Shown here: piece after piece, positions 1 through 7,795 of the stretch
Layout: the number at the start of each line of letters is the position of its first letter
How positions within the stretch are numbered: the stretch's first letter is position 1
NCBI GenBank assembly: GCA_047921455.1
Contig: JBLRWC010000007.1
Location: 25,709-89,708 of the forward strand
DNA: 64,000 bases
From: XN24 sp047921455
GTDB taxonomy: Bacteria; Pseudomonadota; Gammaproteobacteria; Steroidobacterales; XN24
Direction of reading: 5' to 3'
The notes under the pieces: generated by a model
Database searches by the model: none
The model's input: the letters and a program-made list of their open reading frames with translations, nothing else
What the model was told of the DNA's origin: nothing
Program-made: the position numbers and the translations under genes

Positions 1-398
1 TCCAATACCGGCCGAATGATCATTTCGACGGAGTCGTTGCGAGCCATGGCGATGCCGATGGGAATACCGATCACAAGCGCCAGGACACTTGAGCCGATGA
101 CCAGCGCCAGCGTGGAGATCGTCTCGGACCAGATCTGCATGCCGAACAACAGCACCATTGCGAAGGCGGCGAACACCGCAAAGCGCCAGCCGACCCGCCA
201 CAACGCCAGTGCAACGATGATTGCGGCCAGGCCGAGCGGCGGTATGGCCTGCAGGCCTGCTTCGAAGCCGTTGATGACAAAGGTCAGGCCGTCCGAAATA
301 CCGTCCAGCACGCCGGTCATATTGTCCTGTACCCAGTCGACGCCGCGCTCGACCCAGTCGCCAATCGGAATCTTGAACTCTTCCAGGGAGATGGACAT
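1..398 (-). CDS. proW: glycine betaine/proline ABC transporter permease, ProW (3' end outside window)
   Basis: Inner-membrane permease of an osmoprotectant importer, working with the ProV ATPase encoded just upstream. About 132 codons are visible, from the start at 398 to the window edge. They show an amphipathic N-terminus (MSISLEEFKIPIGDWVE), then two hydrophobic segments (PPLGLAAIIVALALWRVGW and FAVFAAFAMVLLFG) and the beginning of the permease core (LVIGIPIGIAMARNDSVE). That pattern is typical of ProW. The start lies 3 bases after the proV stop, so the two are co-transcribed and probably translationally coupled. The catalytic EAA loop lies beyond the edge. Family assignment is firm; substrate choice between glycine betaine and proline betaine is inferred. 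Confidence 0.88.
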   Translation of the reverse strand, partial: MSISLEEFKIPIGDWVERGVDWVQDNMTGVLDGISDGLTFVINGFEAGLQAIPPLGLAAIIVALALWRVGWRFAVFAAFAMVLLFGMQIWSETISTLALVIGSSVLALVIGIPIGIAMARNDSVEMIIRPVL

Positions 399-401
399 GG
401 C

Positions 402-1613
402 TCAACCCGCCTTATCGAGCGTCTGCAACAGGATTTTCCGGTCGATAATGCCGAGATAGACACCGGTTTCATCGACGACCGGCACCGGGTGTTCACTGGA
501 TGCGACCATGGACAGGACTTCCGACAGGCCGAGATCGCTCGGCGCGGGATTGGCGTCGGCAAGGAACGCATCATCCCACCGCGTCTCGCCGGGTGAGCCA
601 TCCGCCCTGGCCAGCGAATTAACGCTCACCATGCCCTTGAGTTTCCGATTGCTATCGAGCACGACGCCGAGGTTGCGATTGCGGTCCCGGAGTTGCGCCA
701 GGGCTGCCCGCACATTGACGCCGGGCCGCTCAAAGACCGTGAGGGCCTTGTCCTCGGCGATGTCGCCGGCGGTAAATACCTTGCTGACATCCACGCCGTA
801 AAAGAAGGAACGCACGTACTCGTTGGCGGGATTGGTGACAATTTCCTCCGGCGTACCGATCTGGACGACCGCGCCGCCGTCCATGATGGCGATCCGGTCG
901 CCGATGCGAATGGCTTCGTCGAGATCGTGTGAAATGAACACGATGGTATGGGCTTCATGGCCCTGCAAACGCACCAGTTCGTCCTGCATCTCGGTGCGGA
1001 TAAGCGGATCGAGTGCAGAAAATGCTTCGTCCATCAGCAGGATCGGCGCCTTGGTCGCCAGGGCGCGCGCCAGTCCGACCCGTTGTTTCATGCCACCCGA
1101 CAATTCGTCCGGATAACTGTCGGCCATTTGCTTCAGGCCGACCGTGTCGAGCGCTTTCAGCGCACGCTCGCGCTGTTCTTCCCGGGAACAGCCCGACACG
1201 TTGAGTCCGAATGCCGCGTTCTCGGCGACCGTGTTGTGCGGCATCAAGGCGAACGACTGGAACACCATGCTCATTTGCCGACGGCGCATCTCGATGAGCG
1301 CTTTCTTGTCCATCTTCGTGATGTCCTGGCCGTCCAGGAATACATGGCCACGGGTCGGCTCGATCAGCCTGTTCAGCAGGCGAACGAGCGTGGATTTACC
1401 CGAACCGGACAGCCCCATTACGACGAAGACTTCGCCCTCGCGGATGCTGAAATTCGCGGCCTGGACGCCGACCGTGGTGCGCGTGCGCGCGAAGATCTCG
1501 TCTTTGGAATACCCCTCGTCGAGCAGGCGGATGGCCTCGTCCGGCTTGGGTCCAAATATCTTGTACAGGTCCTTGATAACCAGCTTGTCGTGGTGTTGTT
1601 CCGGGTCATGCAT
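402..1613 (-). CDS. proV: glycine betaine/proline ABC transporter ATP-binding protein ProV
   Basis: ATPase of the ProVW(X) osmoprotectant importer, 403 residues, cytoplasmic face of the inner membrane. The N-terminus (LVIKDLYKIFG) is the usual ProV opening. Visible motifs are Walker A GLSGSGKST (67-75), signature LSGGMKQR (171-178) and Walker B ILLMDEAFSALDP (from 191). The last ~120 residues look like a CBS pair, including GVVLDSNRKLKGMVSVNSL and VPVVDETGVYLGIIDRK, as in OpuAA/ProV, where this region senses ionic strength. I chose ATG 1613 over upstream in-frame starts because the 30 extra residues match no ProV N-terminus. Direction and spacing put it first in a proV-proW operon, probably induced by osmotic stress. 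Confidence 0.93.
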   Translation of the reverse strand: MHDPEQHHDKLVIKDLYKIFGPKPDEAIRLLDEGYSKDEIFARTRTTVGVQAANFSIREGEVFVVMGLSGSGKSTLVRLLNRLIEPTRGHVFLDGQDITKMDKKALIEMRRRQMSMVFQSFALMPHNTVAENAAFGLNVSGCSREEQRERALKALDTVGLKQMADSYPDELSGGMKQRVGLARALATKAPILLMDEAFSALDPLIRTEMQDELVRLQGHEAHTIVFISHDLDEAIRIGDRIAIMDGGAVVQIGTPEEIVTNPANEYVRSFFYGVDVSKVFTAGDIAEDKALTVFERPGVNVRAALAQLRDRNRNLGVVLDSNRKLKGMVSVNSLARADGSPGETRWDDAFLADANPAPSDLGLSEVLSMVASSEHPVPVVDETGVYLGIIDRKILLQTLDKAG

Positions 1614-1966
1614 ACGGCCATAGCTCCCAACTCGCAGACGCGGGGTGCTCGATACTTGGTACGAATAAGCAGGGGGAGGCGGAAGCCCCGACCAGGCGTG
1701 CATACGCGCCCTCAGGAGGCGCTACGCCCGGTGGGATGCGGCGAATTCGCCGTGCGTGTTCCAGGAAAGCGGAACCGTCAAGACAGGCGGGGAATATCCG
1801 AAGAACTGTGATCTGTCTGCAACCGTGTAACTTGATTTGTAGCAGGCCATATTAACAGGACGACGCAGGCGGCGCTTGCCGCGCGAACGCAATGCAACGG
1901 CAGATGCAATCAAATCGGTCCGCGGCGCGTCTTTGCTGATAGATTCCACCGGAAAGAGTTTTGCGG
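1614..1966. other. 353-base intergenic region between divergent proV and the sigma-factor gene
   Basis: No convincing gene lies here. Open frames crossing it lack ribosome-binding sites and show no family features. It must hold the promoters for proVW (leftward) and for the sigma-factor operon (rightward). A TGTAAC at 1826-1831 resembles the AAC-type -35 element of ECF-dependent promoters, which would fit autoregulation, but I see no convincing matching -10. A GGAAAGAG ribosome-binding site at 1951-1958 belongs to the sigma gene. Confidence 0.5.
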
Positions 1967-2464
1967 ATGGCCAGCATGCGGCGATTGACAGATGAAGACT
2001 ACCAGCGCGCCTTCCGATACGCCCGCTCGCTGGGGGCGGATCGAGACCTGGCGTTCGACCTGGTACAGACCGCGGTCGTGAAAGGTCTCTCGGCCGCACG
2101 CGGCGATATCGAGGAACCGGTGGCCTACCTTATTACCAGCGTGAGAAATGCCTTTTACAGTGAAATCCGCCGTTTAAAAACGGCCAACTGGACTTCCTAT
2201 GACGATATCGACGGCGTCATTGCCACGGATTTGCAGCCGCTCGAGGACTTGAGTGTCACCAGGGATACGCTGCGGCATGCGTGGGCAGCACTCTCGCCCG
2301 CTGAGCGCGAGGTGCTGCACTTGTGGGCCGTCGAAGGTTACACCATCGAGGAAATCAGTCGGCAAACCAGCACGCCGCGAGGGACGCTGCTGGCGCGGCT
2401 GCATCGACTACGCAGGCGCCTCGCGGACAGCGATGGTGCGAATGCTTCCGGAGCATTGTTATGA
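1967..2464 (+). CDS. ECF-type RNA polymerase sigma factor
   Basis: Small sigma-70-family factor, 165 residues, that would direct RNA polymerase to a stress regulon. The N-terminal half has a region-2-like helix set (DYQRAFRYARSLGADRDL, then AFDLVQTAVVKGL and VAYLITSVRNAFYSEIRR). The C-terminal half is a region-4 helix-turn-helix (LSPAEREVLHLWAVEGYTIE, then EISRQTSTPRGTLLARLHR). Length is typical for ECF factors. ATG 1967 sits 8 bases after GGAAAGAG; TTG 1961 is too close to it and ATG 1976 is the other option. The stop overlaps the next start as TTATGA, the usual arrangement of a sigma factor with its cognate anti-sigma factor. Target promoters are unknown. Confidence 0.9.
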   Translation: MASMRRLTDEDYQRAFRYARSLGADRDLAFDLVQTAVVKGLSAARGDIEEPVAYLITSVRNAFYSEIRRLKTANWTSYDDIDGVIATDLQPLEDLSVTRDTLRHAWAALSPAEREVLHLWAVEGYTIEEISRQTSTPRGTLLARLHRLRRRLADSDGANASGALL

Positions 2465-3078
2465 AACAAGACAAATCCAAAGTTGGCCTTCGCGAAGGCA
2501 TTCGCGAACTGGTGCGCGCGGACGAGCTCGATGTGGCGGAACTCGCGAAACTGCACCGATTGTCGCAATCCGCGCCGAGCAATCCCGCTCGCCGTCGCTG
2601 GCTGGGAGCTGCCGCAGGCTTCGGCGTAGCCGCTATGACGGGCTATTTCGGCTCGACGCTCGTCGCGCGCAGCGGCAACGCCCAGCGCCTGGCCGACGAA
2701 ATCGCGGTTAACCACCTGCGCATTGCGCCCCTGGACATCGCCTCCGGTGATCTCGACAGGGCACGCGACGCCTTCGCGTCATTGGGGTTCCACCTGCTCG
2801 ATGCGGCCGAAGTCGAAAACCTGGCTGGTACGTTGATGGGCGGACGCTTTTGCTCAGTGGCTTCGGTGCCTGCCGCGATGCTTCGTTACCGGACCGAAAC
2901 GGGCGTGGCCACGGTATACCAGGCGCGACACGATCCGCATCGCCACCGGGGCGTCGCCAATCTGGATGCCGGCGAGCCAGGCGTGATGCGTTATGCGGGT
3001 GGCGTCGAGGTGTGTTTATGTCGAACACAAGGCGTACTGATCGCCATTGCGAAGGGCGGTTCCAAATACGCCGCCTGA
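2461..3078 (+). CDS. putative membrane anti-sigma factor with Cys/His-bearing sensor domain
   Basis: Probable partner of the upstream sigma factor, inferred from the 4-base ATGA overlap and topology; I do not recognise a named family. The 205 residues begin with a charged helical segment (1-46) that could bind the sigma factor. A single membrane segment follows (about 47-69, starting RRRWLGAAAGFGVAA), then a ~135-residue domain predicted outside the cytoplasm. All three cysteines (C131, C185, C187) lie in that outer domain, with a His cluster HDPHRHRG (157-164). They could form a redox switch or a metal site. The RRRW start of the hydrophobic stretch is twin-arginine-like, but the missing cleavage motif makes an anchor more likely. 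The thioredoxin and CcdA genes downstream support a redox input. Confidence 0.68.
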   Translation: MKQDKSKVGLREGIRELVRADELDVAELAKLHRLSQSAPSNPARRRWLGAAAGFGVAAMTGYFGSTLVARSGNAQRLADEIAVNHLRIAPLDIASGDLDRARDAFASLGFHLLDAAEVENLAGTLMGGRFCSVASVPAAMLRYRTETGVATVYQARHDPHRHRGVANLDAGEPGVMRYAGGVEVCLCRTQGVLIAIAKGGSKYAA

Positions 3079-3141
3079 GCGTATTCACCCACTGATTTCC
3101 CCGCGGCAACCGCCGCATAACCTACCCTGGAGAAGGAGCTG

Positions 3142-3537
3142 ATGATGCTCAGAAATACTTTTTGCCTGTTTTTCGTTGCGGCCGTGTTCGGCATGTCCAT
3201 GGCATTCGCTGACGATCGCATGGAACCGTTCAGCAGCGAACGACTCGATGCACTACAGAATGAAGGCCGGCCGGTGTTGGTGGAGGTGTATGCCGACTGG
3301 TGCTCCACTTGCCGACGCCAGTCGCCAATCCTTTCAAGATTGCTGGCGGAGGACGAGTTCTCGCGCCTGGGTGCATTGAAGCTGGACTGGGATGTGCAAC
3401 GCAGTGACGCGCTGGCGCTCGGCGCCCCGCGCCAGAGCACACTGTTCGTGTTCCGGGGCGGTGAGCGGGTCGGCATGGTGGTGGCGGAAACGAACGAGCA
3501 GCGCTTGCGCGAATTCCTCGCCAGCGCGTTGAACTAG
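3142..3537 (+). CDS. periplasmic thioredoxin-family protein
   Basis: 131-residue thioredoxin-fold protein predicted to be exported. An N-terminal hydrophobic signal (LRNTFCLFFVAAVFG) ends at AFADD, near residue 24. The active site is ADWCSTC with C54 and C57. It is followed by a compact thioredoxin core and a FVFRGGERVGMVV strand where the cis-proline region would be, with PRQSTLFVF just before. ATG 3142 and ATG 3145 are both possible; GAAGGAG lies 4-5 bases upstream. With the adjacent CcdA-like gene it resembles a reductant-delivery pair: CcdA passes electrons across the membrane to a periplasmic thioredoxin. Whether it serves cytochrome c maturation or the anti-sigma factor is unknown. Confidence 0.85.
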   Translation: MMLRNTFCLFFVAAVFGMSMAFADDRMEPFSSERLDALQNEGRPVLVEVYADWCSTCRRQSPILSRLLAEDEFSRLGALKLDWDVQRSDALALGAPRQSTLFVFRGGERVGMVVAETNEQRLREFLASALN

Positions 3538-3559
3538 AGGCGCGGCGGTCGTGCTAGGC

Positions 3560-4288
3560 ATGGAACTGAGTGTCGTCGCCCTCGGCCTGGCGTTTCTCGC
3601 CGGGCTGGTCACGACCCTGTCGCCCTGCGTCCTGCCTATCTTGCCCATGATCGCCTCGGCGGCAACCGGGCGTCATCCCCTCGGACTGGTAGCGCTGGCC
3701 GCGGGGCTGGCGTTCGCTTTTACCGTGGTCGGCGTCAGCGTCGCGGCCAGCGGACACCTGCTCGGCGTAGAGGAACGGCAATTGCGGGTGGCCGCCGGCC
3801 TGTTGATGGCCCTGGTCGGCATGGTACTGGTCAGTTCGCGCCTGCAAGCAGGGTTCACGCGCCTGGCCAGCGGATTTGGCAACCTGGGGCACGGCGCCAT
3901 GGCGCGCATTCGTGCCGATCACCCGGGCGCCCAATTTGCCGTCGGTACCCTGATGGGCGTCGCCTGGAGTCCATGCGTCGGCCCCACGCTGGGCGCCGCA
4001 ATCGCGCTTGCGGCGGGCGGCAGCGGCGTTGCCGAGGCTACCGTCATCATGGCGACGTTCAGCGTTGCGGCCGTCGTGCCGCTGACTGCCGCCGGCCTGG
4101 CGTCGCGCGCCGCTTTTGCCGGCCAACGTGAGCGCATGGATCGCGTCGGTAATATCGGCCGAACAGTCATGGGCTGGAGCCTGCTCGGCATCGGCGCGCT
4201 GATACTGCTCGGTCTCGACAAGCGGCTGGAGGCATTTCTGCTGGATCTCGCGCCCGAGTGGTTGCTCACGTTGACGACTCGATTCTAG
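3560..4288 (+). CDS. CcdA/DsbD-type transmembrane electron carrier
   Basis: 242-residue polytopic inner-membrane protein of the CcdA (DsbD membrane domain) family, which moves reducing equivalents from cytoplasmic thioredoxin to periplasmic thiol proteins. The two hallmark cysteines sit in Pro-rich helices: TTLSPCVLPILP (C23) and AWSPCVGPTLG (C139). About six hydrophobic helices are visible, as expected. ATG 3560 gives the usual short N-terminus (MELSVVALGLAFLAGL); GTG 3551 is an alternative. It lies 22 bases after the thioredoxin stop, so they share a transcript. Its partner is likely that thioredoxin. No cytochrome c maturation genes are present in the window. Confidence 0.88.
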   Translation: MELSVVALGLAFLAGLVTTLSPCVLPILPMIASAATGRHPLGLVALAAGLAFAFTVVGVSVAASGHLLGVEERQLRVAAGLLMALVGMVLVSSRLQAGFTRLASGFGNLGHGAMARIRADHPGAQFAVGTLMGVAWSPCVGPTLGAAIALAAGGSGVAEATVIMATFSVAAVVPLTAAGLASRAAFAGQRERMDRVGNIGRTVMGWSLLGIGALILLGLDKRLEAFLLDLAPEWLLTLTTRF

Positions 4289-4348
4289 GGCAGGGTGGTT
4301 TCACAACCGTATCCTGCGCAGGCAGAATAGGGCGTAGTGGCTATCCAG

Positions 4349-5029
4349 ATGAATTTGAGGACCTCGCAACGTAGCCGTGTTTGGCGGTTGACGTTGCTGA
4401 GCCTGTTGTTGCTGGCGGGCGCTGCATTCGCACTCGCCGAGCCAGTGGATCGCCAGGGAATCATGGCCTGGGGCGAGTCCCTTGCGCAGTGGCCCTGGAC
4501 CGCCGTCGTGCTGGTGTTGGCGCAAATCGCGTTGTTCGCCCTGGGCCTGCCCGGGACCATGATCATTTGGCTGGTAGCGCCGTTCTATCCGCCGCTGATC
4601 GCGATTCTGCTGATGCTGACCGGCAGCGTGGCCGGAGCGGCGCTTGCATACCCGTTGGCCGGTTACCTGGGCGACAACCTTTATGATCGCCTGCAGGGGC
4701 GGCGTACTTTCCAGGTGCTCGCTGCACGCGGCGATGTTTTCACGCAAATGGCATTGCGCGTCCTGCCGGGCTTTCCACATGCCATCGTCAACTACAGCGC
4801 GGGGCTGCTGCGGCTGCCTTGGCGAGGGTTCCTGCTGGCCGCCGTACTCGGGCTCAGCGTAAAGTGGACCGTGTATTGCTGGTCGATCAATGCACTGCTC
4901 CAGCAGGGCCTGGAAGGCGATGGGCCCGGCGCAGGCGCGCTGTTGCTGCTGGTGGTGTTGACGCTCTTTCTCGGCGGGGGGAGCTGGCTAAGCATGCGGC
5001 TCAAAGCACGCGCGATCACCGCCGACTAA
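4349..5029 (+). CDS. VTT/DedA-like (TVP38/TMEM64 family) membrane protein
   Basis: 226-residue integral membrane protein with the VTT/SNARE-associated architecture found in DedA and TMEM64 relatives, which are linked to lipid scrambling and undecaprenyl-phosphate recycling. An N-terminal anchor (LTLLSLLLLAGAAFALAE) precedes the core. The core has the re-entrant-loop motif ALGLPGTMIIWLVAPFYPP, the GSVAGAALAYPLAGYLG helix and ALRVLPGFPHAIVNYSAG, a common VTT signature. A last helix ends in a basic tail. ATG 4349 was preferred to GTG 4337 because neither has a strong ribosome-binding site and ATG gives the usual anchor. The 60-base gap from the CcdA gene leaves shared transcription likely. Exact function is not predictable. 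Confidence 0.82.
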   Translation: MNLRTSQRSRVWRLTLLSLLLLAGAAFALAEPVDRQGIMAWGESLAQWPWTAVVLVLAQIALFALGLPGTMIIWLVAPFYPPLIAILLMLTGSVAGAALAYPLAGYLGDNLYDRLQGRRTFQVLAARGDVFTQMALRVLPGFPHAIVNYSAGLLRLPWRGFLLAAVLGLSVKWTVYCWSINALLQQGLEGDGPGAGALLLLVVLTLFLGGGSWLSMRLKARAITAD

Positions 5030-5100
5030 ACTCAAGGTAAGTTCGAACCCGGGACGGTTCTGGTTATGGGCGGGAAGCTGCGCAACTTTTTCGCTACTGT

Positions 5101-5613
5101 GAACCCCCCGTCTTTACCGCATCTGCAGTTGTCGTCCTGGCTTTCGTTTTCTTCGGCGTCATATTTCCGACAACCTCCAGTCGTATATTCGACAGCATCC
5201 ATAATTTCATTACCGAGTATTTCGGCTGGTTGGATATCGCGGGCGTAAGTTTCTTCCTCGCATTTCTGGTCTGGCTGGCGTTGAGCCGCTATGGCAAGAC
5301 ACGGCTGGGCGGGCCCGAATCACAGCCGGAATTCGGCTACCTGGCCTGGTTTGCGATGTTGTTCAGTGCGGGCATGGGAATCGGGCTGGTGTTCTGGAGC
5401 GTGGCCGAGCCGATCCTGCACTACCAGGCGCCGCCCAACGCAGACGGTGGTACGGCTGCAGCCGCCAGCCAGGCGATGGTCTATACGTTTTTTCACTGGG
5501 GTCTGCATGCCTGGGCGGTGTACGTGGTGCTGGGCATGTCGGTCGCTTATTTCAGCTTTCGGCACGGCCTGCCATTGACAGTGCGATCCGTTTTCTACCC
5601 TGTCTTGGGTGAG
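5101..5613 (+). pseudogene. truncated BCCT-family (betaine/choline/carnitine) transporter remnant
   Basis: About 171 codons match the first third of a BCCT transporter. A first helix (ASAVVVLAFVFFGVIFPTTS) is followed by SRIFDSIHNFITEYFGW, LALSRYGKTRLG, the family hallmark AMLFSAGMGIGLVFW, EPILHYQ, and FFHWGLHAWAVYVVLG. Similarity stops at SVFYPVLGE near 5611, where an intact member continues for roughly 300 more residues. The frame then runs meaninglessly into the glutamate dehydrogenase gene and stops at 5700. I find no ATG, GTG or TTG in this frame between the stop at 5038 and 5230, so the start is also damaged. TTG 5230 would skip the first helix. The gene is therefore probably dead, cut by a deletion or rearrangement. 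Confidence 0.8.
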
Positions 5614-5639
5614 ACACCACCAGGCAAACAGGAGGCCAT

Positions 5640-6926
5640 ATGGAAAATTCACCTTTTCAGCGCGCGCTCGAACGACTGGACGAAGCCGCTGCTCATGTAG
5701 AAATTGCCGAGGAGGTGCTGCAACGCCTGCGTCACCCAAAGGCCATATTGACCGTTTCGATCCCGTTAAGACGCGATGACGGTAGCCTCGAAATATTTGC
5801 CGGGTACCGGGTGCACCACAGCGATCTTCTCGGCCCGGGCAAGGGCGGCTTGCGCTACCATCCACAGGTAGACCTCGAGGAGGTCAAGGCGCTGGCATTC
5901 TGGATGAGCTGCAAGTGCGCTGTCATGGACCTGCCGTACGGCGGCGCCAAGGGCGGGATTGCGGTGGACCCCAAGTGCTTGTCCATGCTCGAAGTCGAGC
6001 GTCTAAGTCGCGGCTTTATCCGCCGGATCGCTGATTTTATTGGCCCGGAGACAGATATCCCGGCGCCCGACGTCTACACGAACGAGCGCATCATGGGCTG
6101 GATGATGGACGAGTACTCACAGGTAGTTCGCAAACGCACGCCCGCGGTGATCACGGGCAAACCGGTGGCGCTTGGAGGCAGCCGGGGCCGTAGTGGCGCT
6201 ACAGGTTACGGCGGTGCTGTATGTCTCCGGGAATTCTGCAGGGAGTACGCTTGGGAGCCGGCGAAGACCACGGTCGCGATCCAGGGCTTCGGCAACGCCG
6301 GCCAGGAAATCGCGCGCCTGCTGCACGAGCAAGGCTTTCGCATCGTGGCGGTGAGTGATTCCGGCGGCGGCATCTACAGCGAGAAGGGATTCGACGTGCC
6401 GAGTCTTATCCACGCAAAGAACGAGCAGCGCAAACTGCAGGCTTTGTACTGCGAGTGCTCCGTCTGCGACACGGTGGACGCAAAAGAAATCAGCAACGAG
6501 GAGTTGCTCGAGCTCAAAGTCGATGTGCTGATACCCGCGGCGCTCGAGGACGTCATTACGCAAGACAATGCCAAGCGGGTGCAGGCAAAAGTAATCGTAG
6601 AACTCGCCAACGGGCCGACCAGCGTCGCAGCAGATCGAATCCTGGAAGAACGCGAGATCGTCGTGATCCCGGACATTCTTGCCAACGCCGGTGGTGTGAC
6701 CGTGAGTTATTACGAGTGGGTGCAAAACCGCAGCGGGGACACGTGGAGCGAGGGAGATGTCCGCGAGCGCCTCGACGCACGCATGTGCAAACAATTCCGG
6801 GCCGTAATGAACTTGGCCAAGGATAAAAACGTGTCACTGCGCATGGCGACCTATGCCCTGGCCCTGGAACGCCTGAGCGCCGCCGCGGAGGCCATGGGCA
6901 CGGCCCGGTTTTTCAACGGGGAATAG
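5640..6926 (+). CDS. gdhA: glutamate dehydrogenase (Glu/Leu/Phe/Val dehydrogenase family)
   Basis: Cytoplasmic enzyme interconverting glutamate and 2-oxoglutarate plus ammonia, 428 residues, the size of hexameric bacterial or archaeal GDH. The substrate domain has PGKGGLRYHP (66-75), CKCAVMDLPYGGAKGGI with the catalytic lysine at about 104, and DIPAPDVYTN. The Rossmann domain has TVAIQGFGNAGQEIA (about 209-223) and VIVELANGPT, then PDILANAGGVTVSYYEW. AGGAGG at 5630-5635 lies 4 bases before ATG. The gene starts about 27 bases after the broken BCCT frame, so its promoter may lie inside the remnant or have been brought with it. NAD versus NADP preference cannot be read with confidence. Confidence 0.93.
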   Translation: MENSPFQRALERLDEAAAHVEIAEEVLQRLRHPKAILTVSIPLRRDDGSLEIFAGYRVHHSDLLGPGKGGLRYHPQVDLEEVKALAFWMSCKCAVMDLPYGGAKGGIAVDPKCLSMLEVERLSRGFIRRIADFIGPETDIPAPDVYTNERIMGWMMDEYSQVVRKRTPAVITGKPVALGGSRGRSGATGYGGAVCLREFCREYAWEPAKTTVAIQGFGNAGQEIARLLHEQGFRIVAVSDSGGGIYSEKGFDVPSLIHAKNEQRKLQALYCECSVCDTVDAKEISNEELLELKVDVLIPAALEDVITQDNAKRVQAKVIVELANGPTSVAADRILEEREIVVIPDILANAGGVTVSYYEWVQNRSGDTWSEGDVRERLDARMCKQFRAVMNLAKDKNVSLRMATYALALERLSAAAEAMGTARFFNGE

Positions 6927-6976
6927 GCCGGCGCCGCGAACAGCGCGAGGCTGGTCCTTGTCAGCGCCGTGAAAAC

Positions 6977-7025
6977 ACTATCGGGATTGAACGTTCTATG
7001 ACCCTCCGTGTCATCATCCGATAGT
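6977..7025 (+). promoter_or_regulatory. nested hairpin between gdhA and the TMEM165-type gene
   Basis: An outer 8-base inverted repeat (ACTATCGG at 6977-6984, CCGATAGT at 7018-7025) encloses an inner stem (ATGAC 6998-7002, GTCAT 7010-7014). No T-run follows, so it is a poor intrinsic terminator for gdhA. It could be part of a structured leader for the gene at 7119. Confidence 0.4.
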
Positions 7026-7062
7026 TAAAACCTAGAAAAACCAGCCGGGCATTTCCAGTGGC

Positions 7063-7114
7063 CTACCGCGATTCTCGAGAAAACACGAACCCGCTCACGG
7101 GCGCCAGGCGGTAG
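7063..7114 (+). promoter_or_regulatory. candidate structured leader covering the ribosome-binding region of the TMEM165-type gene
   Basis: CTACCGC (7063-7069) pairs exactly with GCGGTAG (7108-7114), which ends 4 bases before the ATG at 7119. Inside is a second stem, CCCG (7090-7093) with CGGG (7098-7101) around CTCA. Closing the outer stem would hide the only purine-rich bases before the start. That suggests translational control. The consensus core of the yybP-ykoY manganese riboswitch, common before this transporter family, is not visible. Confidence 0.4.
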
Positions 7115-7118
7115 CTCG

Positions 7119-7694
7119 ATGGAGGCTTTGCTCGTCTCCATGGGCGTCGTGGCGCTCGCCGAGATCGGCGACAAGACACAAGTGCTTACACTCGTTCTGG
7201 CAGCCCGATATCGGCAACCGCTCGCACTCATCGCGGCAATTTTCCTCGCCAGTGTGGTGAACCACTCGATCGCCGGCGTGCTCGGGGCTGGACTCGCTGC
7301 GCTACTGGCGCCGGAACTATTGCGTTGGCTGGTAGGCATCGCCTTCGTCGCGATGGCCGCCTGGGTGATGGTGCCCGACAAGCTTGATGCTGACGGCATT
7401 CCGGCTGCCCGTCTCGGGGTGTTCGGGACCGCGTTCATCACATTTTTCCTGGCGGAGATGGCCGATAAAACGCAGTTCGCAACCGTGGCGCTGGTGGTGC
7501 AGTTCGAAACCGTCTTCGCGGTCGTCGCTGGCACGACGCTCGGCATGATGATCGCCAATGTGCCGGTGGTGCTACTGGGCAAAGGCCTTGCGCCCCGATT
7601 GCCACTGCCCGCCGTCAAAGCGGTGGCCGCGGCAATTTTTCTTGTGTTCGGCTTGCTCGCTCTCGGTGGCGCTGGTGAGCGTTGGGGATTGTGA
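7119..7694 (+). CDS. TMEM165/GDT1-family cation transporter
   Basis: 191-residue inner-membrane protein with six hydrophobic segments arranged as an inverted repeat. It carries both family signature motifs: AEIGDKTQVLT near the N-terminus and AEMADKTQFAT in the second half, each of the E-x-G/A-D-K-T type that binds the ion. Relatives move Mn2+ and/or Ca2+ out of the cytoplasm (GDT1, MneA-like). The gene stands alone between gdhA and a universal stress gene, and follows a 192-base leader with inverted repeats that could regulate it. No classical Shine-Dalgarno sequence is seen. Manganese export is the most likely role, by family. Confidence 0.87.
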   Translation: MEALLVSMGVVALAEIGDKTQVLTLVLAARYRQPLALIAAIFLASVVNHSIAGVLGAGLAALLAPELLRWLVGIAFVAMAAWVMVPDKLDADGIPAARLGVFGTAFITFFLAEMADKTQFATVALVVQFETVFAVVAGTTLGMMIANVPVVLLGKGLAPRLPLPAVKAVAAAIFLVFGLLALGGAGERWGL

Positions 7695-7795
7695 TCGCAG
7701 GCCACCCGCGTGGTGAGCAAAAATTTCGCCACTAATGACTACAATTGAAAGTAAAGGAACTCTTGACGGATTACGGGATTGAAGGAGTAACGAGG

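Noticed and set aside
1722..2099. 125-residue minus-strand frame across the proV-sigma gap
   Set aside because: No ribosome-binding site, arginine- and proline-rich composition of the kind GC-rich shadow frames give, and it overlaps the sigma factor.
5230..5700. Intact 156-residue protein instead of a BCCT fragment
   Set aside because: Similarity stops at 5611, the last ~30 codons are gdhA's start read in another frame, and the first helix would be missing.
6927..7118. yybP-ykoY manganese riboswitch before the TMEM165-type gene
   Set aside because: The family context suggests it, but I could not find the conserved GGGGAGUAG-type core; reported instead as an unassigned structured leader.
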